The notes beneath the pieces were generated by a model that did no database searches, was not told the origin of the DNA, and saw nothing but the letters and a program-made list of their open reading frames with translations. This document shows, one piece after another, positions 11,328 to 22,534 of a stretch of 64,000 nucleotides of DNA. Source of the DNA: Telmatactis stephensoni (taxonomy: Eukaryota; Cnidaria; Anthozoa; Actiniaria; Isophelliidae); the NCBI GenBank assembly GCA_029948255.1, contig JALIZF010001549.1, positions 186,001 to 250,000 on the forward strand, written 5' to 3'. Each line of letters opens with the position of its first letter. The stretch's first letter is position 1. Position numbers and translations under genes: made by a program.

Positions 11328-11850
11328 TTTTAAGTCATCAATCCCAAATAAAAGATAAATGATCAAATCAGTATAGGTACAAGAGACTTTTTGACATCAT
11401 CTTTTGGCCAGGGTCTTTACCTTGAAGTGCCTTCCTTGTTGTCTTTAGAAGCTAAGCATAGTCCTCGTTTCATGTTCAATGCAGACGATTCTTCATTTCC
11501 AACTACTGACTCTGAGATTTTTAAGCAGCTTTACTGAAGGCATAGACTTCACGAAACGAAGAATACATGATCCTCAATGACTGATTCATTATGAGAAGTT
11601 TTTTGAAGCTACAAATCCAACTAAAAAGTTGTCCAACTTTGAAAATGTTCTCTGTGTCCTTCGTCTTTCGAGTAGCCGGCTTTTGAAACGACACCGGGCT
11701 CGAAAAAAAATTCAAACGTACGTTGTTTTCGCTTCAACCCGTCAAAATTGGCACAGATTAATGATCATGAAAATCTCTAAATTTTTACGAGGTTTCGAGA
11801 ATAATCTTTTTAAGTTTTGCAAGTTAAAACTGCAGGGAAACTTGTAAATT
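11322..11850 (+). repeat. Left flank of satellite array, copy 2
   Basis: Near-identical to 2785-3311 (offset 8538). It joins the BEL/Pao element within a shared acattttttt tract, and then leads into the main satellite array at the same base as copy 1. This indicates a duplication or recombination event that placed a second array start next to the truncated element. Confidence 0.85.
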
Positions 11851-14723
11851 TTTGCTGGCGTCCACATATCGCGCCAGCGCAATCTATGGACCATGTACTT
11901 TGAAGTCCATAGTTCGCACTATGGACTTTTGCTGGCGTCCACATATCACGCCAGTGTAATCTATGGACCATGTTCTTTGAAGTCCATAGTTCGCACTATG
12001 GACTTTTGCTGGCGTCCACATATCGCGCCAGAGCAATCTATGGACCAAAACACCATGTACTATACTATGCACTTTGAATCCATAGTTCACGAATCCATAG
12101 TTCGCACTATGGACTTTTGCTGGCGTCCACATATCGCGCCAGAGTAATCTATGGACCAAAACACCATGTACTATACTATGCACTTTGAATCCATAGTTCG
12201 CACTATGGACTTTTGCTGGCGTCCACATATCGCGCCAGCGCAATCTATGGACCATGTACTTTGAATCCAAAGTTCGCACTATGGACTTTTGCTAGCGTCC
12301 ACATATCGCGCCAGCGCAATCTATGGACCATGTACTTTGAATCCATAGTTCGCACTATGGACTTTTGCTAGCGTCCACATATCGCGCCAGAGCAATCTAT
12401 GGACCATGTACTTTGAATCCATAGTTCGCACTATGGACTTTTGCTAGCGTCCACAAATCGCGCCAGCGCAATCTATGAACCATGTACTTTAAATCCATAG
12501 TTCGCACAAGGGACTTTTGCTAGCGTCCACATATTGCGCCAGCGCAATCTATGGACCATGTACTTTGAAGTCCATAGTTCGCACTATGGACTTTTGCTAG
12601 CGTCCACATATCGCGCCAGCGCAATCTATGGACCATGTACTTTGAAGTCCATAGTTCGCACTATGGACTTTTGCTAGCGTCCACATATCGCGCCAGAGCA
12701 ATCTATGGACCAAAACACCATGTACTATACTATGCACTTTGAATCCATAGTTCGCACTATGGACTTTTGCTGGCGTCCACATATCGCGCCAGCGCAATCT
12801 ATGGACCATGTACTTTCAATCCATAGTTCGCACTATGGACTTTTGCTAGCGTCCACATATCGCGCCAGAACAATCTATGGACCATGTACTTTGAATCCAT
12901 AGTTCGCACTGTGGACTTTTGCTAGCGTCCACATATCGCGCCAGAGCAATCTATGGACCAAAACACCATGTACTATACTATGCACTATGAATCCATAGTT
13001 CGCACTAGGGACTTTTGCTGGCGTCCACATATCGCGCCAGAGCAATCTATGGACCAAAACACCATGTACTACACTATGCACTTTGAATCCATAGTTCGCA
13101 CTATGGACATTTGCTACCGTCCACATATCGCGCCAGCGCAATCTATGGACCACGTACTTTGAAGTCCATAGTTCGCACTGTGGACTTTTGCTAGCGTCCA
13201 CATATCGCGCCAGAGCAATCTATGGACCAAAACACAATGTACTATACTATGCACTTTGAATCCATAGTTCGCACTATGGACTTTTGCTGGCGTCCACATA
13301 TCGCGCCAGCGCAATCTATGGACCATGTACTTTGAATCCATAGTTCGCACTATGGACTTTTGCTAGCGTCCACATATCGCGCCAGCGCAATCTATGGACC
13401 ATGTACTTTGAATCCATAGTTCGCACTATGGACTTTTGCTGGCGTCCACATATTGCGCCAGCGCAATCTATGGACCATGTACTTTGAAGTCCATAGTTCG
13501 CACTATGGACTTTTGCTAGCTTCCACATATCGCGCCAGCGCAATCTATGGACCATGTACTTTGAAGGCCATAGTTCGCACAATGGACTTTTGCTGGCGTC
13601 CACATATCGCGCCAGAGCAATCTATGGACCAAAACACCATGTACTATACTATGCACTTTGAATCCATAGTTCGCACTATGGACTTTTGCTGGCGTCCACA
13701 TATCGCGCCAGAGCAATCTATGGACCAAAACACCATGTACTATACTATGCACTTTGAATCCATAGTTCGCACTATGGACTTTTGCTGGCGTCCACATATC
13801 GCGCCAGCGCAATCTATGGACCATGTACTTTGAATCCATAGTTCGCACTATGGACTTTTGCTAGCGTCCACATATCGCGCCAGCGCAATCTATGGACCAT
13901 GTACTTTGAATCCATAGTTCGCACTGTGGACTTTTGCTGGCGTCCACATATCGCGCCAGAGCAATCTATGGACCAAAACACCATGTACTATACTATGCAC
14001 TTTGAATCCATAGTTCGCACTATGGACTTTTGCTGGCGTCCACATATTGCGCCAGCGCAATCTATGGACCATGTACTTTGAATCCATAGTTCGCACTGTG
14101 GACTTTTGCTGGCGTCCACATATCGCGCCAGAGCAATCTATGGACCAAAACACCATGTACTATACTATGCACTTTGAATCCATTGTTCGCACTATGGACT
14201 TTTGCTGGCGTCCACATATCGCGCCAGCGCAATCTATGGACCAAAACACCATGTACTACACTATGCACTTTGAATCCATAGTTCGCACTATGGACATTTG
14301 CTACCGTCCACATATCGCGCCAGCGCAATCTATGGACCACGTACTTTGAAGTCCATAGTTCGCACTGTGGACTTTTGCTAGCGTCCACATATCGCGCCAG
14401 AGCAATCTATGGACCAAAACACCATGTACTATACTATGCACTTTGAATCCATAGTTCGCACTATGGACTTTTGCTGGCGTCCACATATCGCGCCAGAGCA
14501 ATCTATGGACCAAAACACCATGTACTATACTATGCACTTTGAATCCATTGTTCGCACTATGGACTTTTGCTGGCGTCCACATATCGCGCCAGCGCAATCT
14601 ATGGACCAAAACACCATGTACTACACTATGCACTTTGAATCCATAGTTCGCACTATGGACATTTGCTAGCGTCCACATATCGCGCCAGCGCAATCTATGG
14701 ACCACGTACTTTGAAGTCCATAG
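11851..14723 (+). repeat. Satellite array B, segment 1
   Basis: Forward-oriented 76-, 77- and 96-bp monomers without orientation change. Variants include ttgctggcg/ttgctagcg, cactatgg/cactgtgg and gcgcaat/gagcaat. A unit with ggacatttgctaccg (for example at about 13110) serves as a marker that recurs through the array. The segment is interrupted at 14724 by a foldback insertion. Confidence 0.95.
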
Positions 14724-15113
14724 ACCCTTGTCACGCAAGCATGACATATAAATTATTTGATTTATCGGAAAAGGAATTCACTATCAAATTTGTCACATCG
14801 ATAGTAATAAAAATGCAAATTTTCGGGGAGATTGCTCTTAAACTGACGAAGATATGAATTTTCAAAAGTTAGCATTTTTACAAAGAAATGTATGATGGAC
14901 GTGCATACATGCACGACCAGCCTCGTTATCATGCTAAACACGTACATTTCTTTATAAAAATTCCTAGCTTCAAAAATTCATAACTTCGTCAGTTTAAGAG
15001 CAATCTTTACGAAACTTTGCAATTTTAGTAATATCGATATGATGAATCTGATAGTGAATTCCTTTTATCCATACATCAAAGATCTTATAATGTCATACTA
15101 ACGTGACAAGGGT
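14724..15113. mobile_element. 390-bp foldback MITE inside the satellite
   Basis: Ends are inverted repeats (acccttgtcacg at the left, cgtgacaagggt at the right), and long internal arms also pair (cttaaactgacgaag near 14840 with cttcgtcagtttaag near 14985). Flanking satellite is split inside ccatagttcgc: ATAG precedes the insertion and ATAG follows at 15115-15118, so ATAG is the simplest target duplication (TA is also possible). No coding capacity. Confidence 0.8.
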
Positions 15114-18100
15114 CTATAGTTCGCACTGTGGACTTTTGCTAGCGTCCACATATCGCGCCAGAGCAATCTATGGACCAAAACACCATGTACTATACTATGC
15201 ACTTTGAATCCATAGTTCGCACTATGGACTTTTGCTGGCGTCCACATATCGCGCCAGAGCAATCTATGGACCAAAACACCATGTACTATACTATGCACTT
15301 TGAATCCATAGTTCGCACTATGGACTTTTGCTGGCGTCCACATATCGCGCCAGCGCAATCTATGGACCATGTACTTTGAATCCATAGTTCGCACTATGGA
15401 CTTTTGCTAGCGTCCACATATCGCGCCAGCGCAATCTATGGACCATGTACTTTGAATCCATAGTTCGCACTGTGGACTTTTGCTGGCGTCCACATATCGC
15501 GCCAGAGCAATCTATGGACCAAAACACCATGTACTACACTATGCACTTTGAATCCATAGTTCGCACTATGGACATTTGCTACCGTCCACATATCGCGCCA
15601 GCGCAATCTATGGACCACGTACTTTGAAGTCCATAGTTCGCACTGTGGACTTTTGCTAGCGTCCACATATCGCGCCAGAGCAATCTATGGACCAAAACAC
15701 CATGTACTATACTATGCACTTTGAATCCATAGTTCGCACTATGGACTTTTGCTGGCGTCCACATATCGCGCCAGCGCAATCTATGGACCATGTACTTTGA
15801 ATCCATAGTTCGCACTGTGGACTTTTGCTGGCGTCCACATATCGCGCCAGAGCAATCTATGGACCAAAACACCATGTACTATACTATGCACTTTGAATCC
15901 ATAGTTCGCACTATGGACTTTTGCTGGCGTCCACATATCGCGCCAGCGCAATCTATGGACCAAAACACCATGTACTATACTATGCACTTTGAATCCATTG
16001 TTCGCACTATGGACTTTTGCTGGCGTCCACATATCGCGCCAGCGCAATCTATGGACCAAAACACCATGTACTACACTATGCACTTTGAATCCATAGTTCG
16101 CACTATGGACATTTGCTACCGTCCACATATCGCGCCAGCGCAATCTATGGACCACGTACTTTGAAGTCCATAGTTCGCACTGTGGACTTTTGCTAGCGTC
16201 CACATATCGCGCCAGAGCAATCTATGGACCAAAACACCATGTACTATACTATGCACTTTGAATCCATAGTTCGCACTATGGACTTTTGCTGGCGTCCACA
16301 TATCGCGCCAGAGCAATCTATGGACCAAAACACCATGTACTATACTATGCACTTTGAATCCATAGTTCGCACTATGGACTTTTGCTGGCGTCCACATATT
16401 GCGCCAGCGCAATCTATGGACCATGTACTTTGAATCCATAGTTCGCACTGTGGACTTTTGCTGGCGTCCACATATCGCGCCAGAGCAATCTATGGACCAA
16501 AACACCATGTACTATACTATGCACTTTGAATCCATTGTTCGCACTATGGACTTTTGCTGGCGTCCACATATCGCGCCAGCGCAATCTATGGACCAAAACA
16601 CCATGTACTACACTATGCACTTTGAATCCATAGTTCGCACTATGGACTTTTGCTGGCGTCCACATATCGCGCCAGCGCAATCTATGGACCACGTACTTTG
16701 AAGTCCATAGTTCGCACTATGGACTTTTGCTAGCGTCCACATATCGCGCCAGCGCAATCTATGGACCATGTACTTTGAATCCATAGTTCGCACTGTGGAC
16801 TTTTGCTAGCGTCCACATATCGCGCCAGAGCAATCTATGGACCAAAACACCATGTACTATACTATGCACTTTGAATCCATAGTTCGCACTATGGACTTTT
16901 GCTGGCGTCCACATATCGCGCCAGCGCAATCTATGGACCATGTACTTTGAATCCATAGTTCGCACTGTGGACTTTTGCTGGCGTCCACATATCGCGCCAG
17001 CGCAATCTATGGACCATGTACTTTGAATCCATAGTTCGCACTGTGGACTTTTGCTGGCGTCCACATATCGCGCCAGCGCAATCTATGGACCAAAACACCA
17101 TGTACTATACTATGCACTTTGAATCCATAGTTCGCACTATGGACTTTTGCTGGCGTCCACATATCGCGCCAGCGCAATCTATGGACCAAAACACCATGTA
17201 CTATACTATGCACTTTGAATCCATAGTTCGCACTATGGACTTTTGCTGGCGTCCACATATCGCGCCAGCGCAATCTATGGACCATGTACTTTGAATCCAT
17301 AGTTCGCACTATGGACTTTTGCTAGCGTCCACATATCGCGCCAGCGCAATCTATGGACCATGTACTTTGAATCCATAGTTCGCACTGTGGACTTTTGCTG
17401 GCGTCCACATATCGCGCCAGAGCAATCTATGGACCAAAACACCATGTACTATACTATGCACTTTGAATCCATAGTTCGCACTATGGACTTTTGCTGGCGT
17501 CCACATATTGCGCCAGCGCAATCTATGGACCATGTACTTTGAATCCATAGTTCGCACTGTGGACTTTTGCTGGCGTCCACATATCGCGCCAGAGCAATCT
17601 ATGGACCAAAACACCATGTACTATACTATGCACTTTGAATCCATTGTTCGCACTATGGACTTTTGCTGGCGTCCACATATCGCGCCAGCGCAATCTATGG
17701 ACCAAAACACCATGTACTACACTATGCACTTTGAATCCATAGTTCGCACTATGGACTTTTGCTGGCGTCCACATATCGCGCCAGCGCAATCTATGGACCA
17801 CGTACTTTGAAGTCCATAGTTCGCACTATGGACTTTTGCTAGCGTCCACATATCGCGCCAGCGCAATCTATGGACCATGTACTTTGAATCCATAGTTCGC
17901 ACTGTGGACTTTTGCTAGCGTCCACATATCGCGCCAGAGCAATCTATGGACCAAAACACCATGTACTATACTATGCACTTTGAATCCATAGTTCGCACTA
18001 TGGACTTTTGCTGGCGTCCACATATCGCGCCAGCGCAATCTATGGACCATGTACTTTGAATCCATAGTTCGCACTGTGGACTTTTGCTGGCGTCCACATA

Positions 18101-19876
18101 TCGCGCCAGCGCAATCTTTGGACCATGTACTTTGAATCCATAGTTCGCACTGTGGACTTTTGCTAGCGTCCACATATCGCGCCAGCGCAATCTATGGACC
18201 ATGTACTTTGAATCCATAGTTCGCACTGTGGACTTTTGCTAGCGTCCACATATCGCGCCAGAGCAATCTATGGACCAAAACACCACGTACTATACTATGC
18301 ACTTTGAATCCATAGTTCGCACTATGGACTTTTGCTGGCGTCCACATATCGCGCCAGAGCAATTTATGGACCAAAACACCATGTACTATACTATGCACTT
18401 TGAATCCATAGTTCGCACTATGGACTTTTGCTGGCGTCCACATATCGCGCCAGCGCAATCTATGGACCATGTACTTTGAATCCATAGTTCGCACTATGGA
18501 CTTTTGCTAGCGTCCACATATCGCGCCAGCGCAATCTATGGACCATGTACTTTGAATCCATAGTTCGCACTGTGGACTTTTGCTGGCGTCCACATATCGC
18601 GCCAGAGCAATCTATGGACCAAAACACCATGTACTATACTATGCACTTTGAATCCATAGTTCGCACTATGGACTTTTGCTGGCGTCCACATATTGCGCCA
18701 GCGCAATCTATGGACCATGTACTTTGAATCCATAGTTCGCACTGTGGACTTTTGCTGGCGTCCACATATCGCGCCAGAGCAATCTATGGACCAAAACACC
18801 ATGTACTATACTATGCACTTTGAATCCATTGTTCGCACTATGGACTTTTGCTGGCGTCCACATATCGCGCCAGCGCAATCTATGGACCAAAACACCATGT
18901 ACTACACTATGCACTTTGAATCCATAGTTCGCACTATGGACTTTTGCTGGCGTCCACATATCGCGCCAGCGCAATCTATGGACCACGTACTTTGAAGTCC
19001 ATAGTTCGCACTATGGACTTTTGCTAGCGTCCACATATCGCGCCAGCGCAATCTATGGACCATGTACTTTGAATCCATAGTTCGCACTGTGGACTTTTGC
19101 TAGCGTCCACATATCGCGCCAGAGCAATCTATGGACCAAAACACCATGTACTATACTATGCACTTTGAATCCATAGTTCGCACTATGGACTTTTGCTGGC
19201 GTCCACATATCGCGCCAGCGCAATCTATGGACCATGTACTTTGAATCCATAGTTCGCACTGTGGACTTTTGCTGGCGTCCACATATCGCGCCAGCGCAAT
19301 CTTTGGACCATGTACTTTGAATCCATAGTTCGCACTGTGGACTTTTGCTAGCGTCCACATATCGCGCCAGCGCAATCTATGGACCATGTACTTTGAATCC
19401 ATAGTTCGCACTGTGGACTTTTGCTAGCGTCCACATATCGCGCCAGAGCAATCTATGGACCAAAACACCATGTACTATACTATGCACTTTGAATCCATAG
19501 TTCGCACTATGGACATTTGCTACCGTCTACATATCGCGCCAGAGCAATCTATGGACCAAAACACCATGTACTATACTATGCACTTTGAATCCATAGTTCG
19601 CACTAGGGACTTTTGCTGGCGTCCACATATCGCGCCAGCGCAATCTATGGACCAAAACACCGTGTACTACACTATGCACTTTGAATCCATAGTTCGCACT
19701 ATGGACATTTGCTACCGTCTACATATCGCTCCAGCGCAATCTATGGACCACGTACTTTGAAGTCCATAGTTCGCACTGTGGACTTTTGCTAGCGTCCACA
19801 TATCGCGCCAGCGCAATCTATGGACCAAAACACCATGTACTACACTATGCACTTTGAATCCATAGTTCGCACTATG
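15114..19876 (+). repeat. Satellite array B, segment 2
   Basis: Continuous forward monomers as in segment 1, but more homogeneous; a higher-order repeat occupies 16325-19450. The segment ends at the CTATG target site of the first LTR element (19872-19876). Confidence 0.95.
16325..19450 (+). repeat. Higher-order repeat of 1109/1185 bp
   Basis: Blocks of monomers recur in fixed order. Variant-bearing units at 16399, 17508 and 18693 are spaced 1109 and 1185 bp apart, and several other variant units repeat at the same distances. Walking through one copy from 17357 gives six 96-bp, seven 76-bp and one 77-bp monomers, which sum to exactly 1185; the copy before it lacks one 76-bp unit, giving 1109. 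A diagnostic error (caatctttggacc at 18114 and 19299) is also 1185 bp apart. The third copy is incomplete. Confidence 0.9.
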
Positions 19877-20066
19877 TGTCTTGAAAACCCGTTGGTGGGA
19901 CAGAACAGGCAGCAGACTTGTTTGGGGTTTCCAAAACTGAAGGTTTAATGTGACTGATGTTAATTGCACTCTAATTGATAGTTAATTACATTCTCTCTTT
20001 GATGACATCATAATTAGAGATTACACAGGCAACCCATTTACATTTTAATATAATATATTTACGACA
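19877..20066 (-). repeat. 3' LTR of copy 1
   Basis: 190 bp, TG...CA ends, matching 21001-21190 along its length. It also contains the last codons and stop of the gag-like frame. Confidence 0.9.
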
Positions 20067-20972
20067 CCCTCCCGGGCAGCCAAAAAATACAAGCATTACG
20101 TTTTTCAGAGATTTCTTCAGTAGTCCTAATAGTCGTATGTAGGACCCTGCCCACCAAATGGGGTTCTTTGTCCCTAGTATTAGGAGTAATTTCTGATTGT
20201 TGGTAGTGACGGTTCTTCTAGTCTTCAAGCTTCGTACACTACTTTGTCTGTCATCTGATCTTGACAGTGTCTTCATTTTCCTTTCTTTGTGGTCATTTGC
20301 TTCCTTATGATGGTGAGCTTTTTCACGTTTGATTCTGTTGCTACCATGTTCTTTGGGTAGAGATGCATTTTTGATTAGCCGTTGCTGTGAGATGCTGCTG
20401 TGCCTTTGGACCTTTTGGTTCTTCGGATACACTCCTAGTTTATCTGGTTGAATGGATTCTAGGTCATCGGTTGGGTTTCTGCTTTTCTTTTCTTGCTTCT
20501 TCAGACTGTGCAGTGGTACAAGTGCTCCCGTGTTTGCTGCAACAGTGGTTTCGATTGCATTGTTTTCCCCTAATTCTGTGCATCGTGATGACTCTAGGTT
20601 TGTCGCTAGGAGTGCTGAGAATGGGCTTCGGTGCGTTTTGCTGTTTACTTCGTTTAGCTGGCTGCGGTTCTTTGAATCGATCAGCTTCTGGATTTTGGAG
20701 ATGCGAATTAACAGTTGGTCTTGGTCGTCAAGAGCCGCTTCAACTTCTCTATCGATTGATTCTTGATCGTCAAAGGTCATGGCTAACTTTATGTCTAGTG
20801 CCGATGTTTCGTCCAGTTTTGTTCTAGCTTGGTTGAGTAGTTTCTCTACTTCTGACAGACTGGTAGTTTCAAAATCTATAAATAGTTCTGCTTGACTGAC
20901 AAAGTGCTTGCACTGCTTTCTGGATGTTGTTCTGCTGTGTCGTAGTGCCTGCCTATTCTGCCCCCGGGACAT
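19986..20972 (-). CDS. Gag-like protein of the non-autonomous LTR element, copy 1
   Basis: 328 codons from an ATG 9 bases after the primer-binding site to a stop inside the 3' LTR. The N-terminal third is a predicted coiled coil rich in Asp, Glu, Leu and Gln (for example LLNQARTKLDETSALDIKL and DQDQLLIRISKIQKL), which resembles the N terminus of BEL/Pao gag ahead of DUF1759. The middle is basic and Ser/Lys-rich (KKQEKKSRNPTDDLES; HHHKEANDHKERKMK). The C-terminal 60 residues (from NPIWWAGSYIRLL) are probably read-through of the 3' end of a former polyprotein or non-coding region. No zinc knuckle or catalytic domain is present. The product may package element RNA, but a function is not shown. 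Confidence 0.6.
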   Translation of the reverse strand: MSRGQNRQALRHSRTTSRKQCKHFVSQAELFIDFETTSLSEVEKLLNQARTKLDETSALDIKLAMTFDDQESIDREVEAALDDQDQLLIRISKIQKLIDSKNRSQLNEVNSKTHRSPFSALLATNLESSRCTELGENNAIETTVAANTGALVPLHSLKKQEKKSRNPTDDLESIQPDKLGVYPKNQKVQRHSSISQQRLIKNASLPKEHGSNRIKREKAHHHKEANDHKERKMKTLSRSDDRQSSVRSLKTRRTVTTNNQKLLLILGTKNPIWWAGSYIRLLGLLKKSLKNVMLVFFGCPGGCRKYIILKCKWVACVISNYDVIKERM

Positions 20973-20981
20973 GGTTTTAGT

Positions 20982-20999
20982 TCCCGGGTTTCGGCACCA
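20982..20999 (-). promoter_or_regulatory. Primer-binding site matching tRNA-Phe
   Basis: On the minus strand the 18 bases TGGTGCCGAAACCCGGGA follow the 5' LTR after one base. They are an exact complement of the 3' end of animal tRNA-Phe(GAA) including CCA, as I recall that tRNA. This fixes the direction of the element. Confidence 0.85.
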
Positions 21000-21000
21000 G

Positions 21001-21190
21001 TGTCTTGAAAACCCGTTGGTGGGACAGAACAGGCAGCAGACTTGTTTGGGGTTTCCAAAACTGAAGGTTTAATGTGACTGATGTTAATTGCACTCTAATT
21101 GATAGTTAATTACATTCTCTCTTTGATGACATCATAATTAGAGATTACACAGGCAACCCATTTACATTTTAATATAATATATTTACGACA
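21001..21190 (-). repeat. 5' LTR of copy 1
   Basis: 190 bp, TG...CA ends. On the minus strand it starts TGTCGTAAATATATTATATT; an AT-rich TATA-like tract close to the LTR start may serve transcription, which is inference. Confidence 0.9.
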
Positions 21191-22534
21191 CTATGGACAT
21201 TTGCTACCGTCCACATATCGCGCCAGCGCAATCTATGGACCACGTACTTTGAAGTCCATAGTTCGCACTGTGGACTTTTGCTAGCGTCCACATATCGCGC
21301 CAGAGCAATCTATGGACCAAAACACCATGTACTATACTATGCACTTTGAATCCATAGTTCGCACTATGGACTTTTGCTGGCGTCCACATATCGCGCCAGC
21401 GCAATCTATGGACCATGTACTTTGAATCCATAGTTCGCACTGTGGACTTTTGCTAGCGTCCACATATCGCGCCAGAGCAATCTATGGACCATGTACTTTG
21501 AATCCATAGTTCGTACTATGGACTTTTGCTAGCGTCCACATATCGCGCCAGCGCAATCTATGGACCATGTACTTTGAATCCATAGTTCGCACTGTGGACT
21601 TTTGCTAGCGTCCACATATCGCGCCAGAGCAATCTATAGACCAAAACACCATGTACTATACTATGCACTTTGAATCCATAGTTCGCACTAGGGACTTTTG
21701 CTGGCGTCCACATATCGCGCCAGCGCAATCTATGGACCAAAACACTATGTACTACACTTTGCACTTTGAATCCATAGTTCGCACTATGGACATTTGCTAC
21801 CGTCCACATATCGCGCCAGCGCAATCTATGGACCACGTACTTTGAAGTCCATAGTTCGCATTATAGACTTTTTCTAGCGTCCACATATCGCGCCAGCGCA
21901 ATCTATGGACCATGTACTTTGAATCCATAGTTCGCACTGTGGACTTTTGCTAGCGTCCACATATCGCGCCAGCGCAATCTATGGACCATGTACTTTGAAT
22001 CCATAGTTCGCACTGTGGACTTTTGCTAGCGTTCACATATCGTGCCAGAGCAATCTATGGACCATGTACTTTGAATCCATAGTTCGCACTATGGACATTT
22101 GCTACCGTCCACATATCGCGCCAGCGCAATCTATGGACCACGTACTTTGAAGTCCATAGTTCGCACTGTGGACTTTTGCTAGCGTCCACATATCGCGCCA
22201 GAGCAATCTATGGACCAAAACACCATGTACTATACTATGCACTTTGAATCCATAGTTCGCACTATGGACTTTTGCTGGCGTCCACATATCGCGCCAGCGC
22301 AATCTATGGACCATGTACTTTGAATCCATAGTTCGCACTGTGGACTTTTGCTAGCGTCCACATATCGCGCCAGAGCAATCTATGGACCAAAACACCATGT
22401 ACTATACTATGCACTTTGAATCCATAGTTCGCACTAGGGACTTTTGCAGGCGTCCACATATCGCGCCAGCGCAATCTATGGACCAAAACACCATGTACTA
22501 CACTATGCACTTTGAATCCATAGTTCGCACTATG
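21191..22534 (+). repeat. Satellite array B, segment 3
   Basis: Forward monomers between the two LTR elements. It starts with the split ctatggacatttgctaccg unit, and the same unit organisation recurs 2658 bp downstream after copy 2, for example the block at 21204 and 23862. Confidence 0.95.

Larger units (their letters stand above)
19877..21190 (-). mobile_element. Non-autonomous LTR retrotransposon, copy 1 (BEL-like, internally deleted)
   Basis: Two identical-looking 190-bp LTRs (TGTCTTG...ACGACA on the plus strand) bound a 934-bp interior, and CTATG is duplicated on both sides (19872-19876 and 21191-21195). The element reads on the minus strand: primer-binding site next to the right LTR, polypurine GGGAGGG (20067-20073) next to the left LTR, and one gag-like frame. 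No protease, RT or integrase is present, so it depends on helper proteins. Total length is 1314 bp, in the range of TRIM-type elements. It lies entirely inside satellite DNA. Confidence 0.9.

Noticed and set aside
20387..20827. Plus-strand frames opposite the gag-like frame (also 23045-23485)
   Set aside because: Antisense shadows of the element's minus-strand frame; the Cys/Leu/Phe-rich composition is typical of such shadows. Primer site and polypurine tract fix the coding strand.
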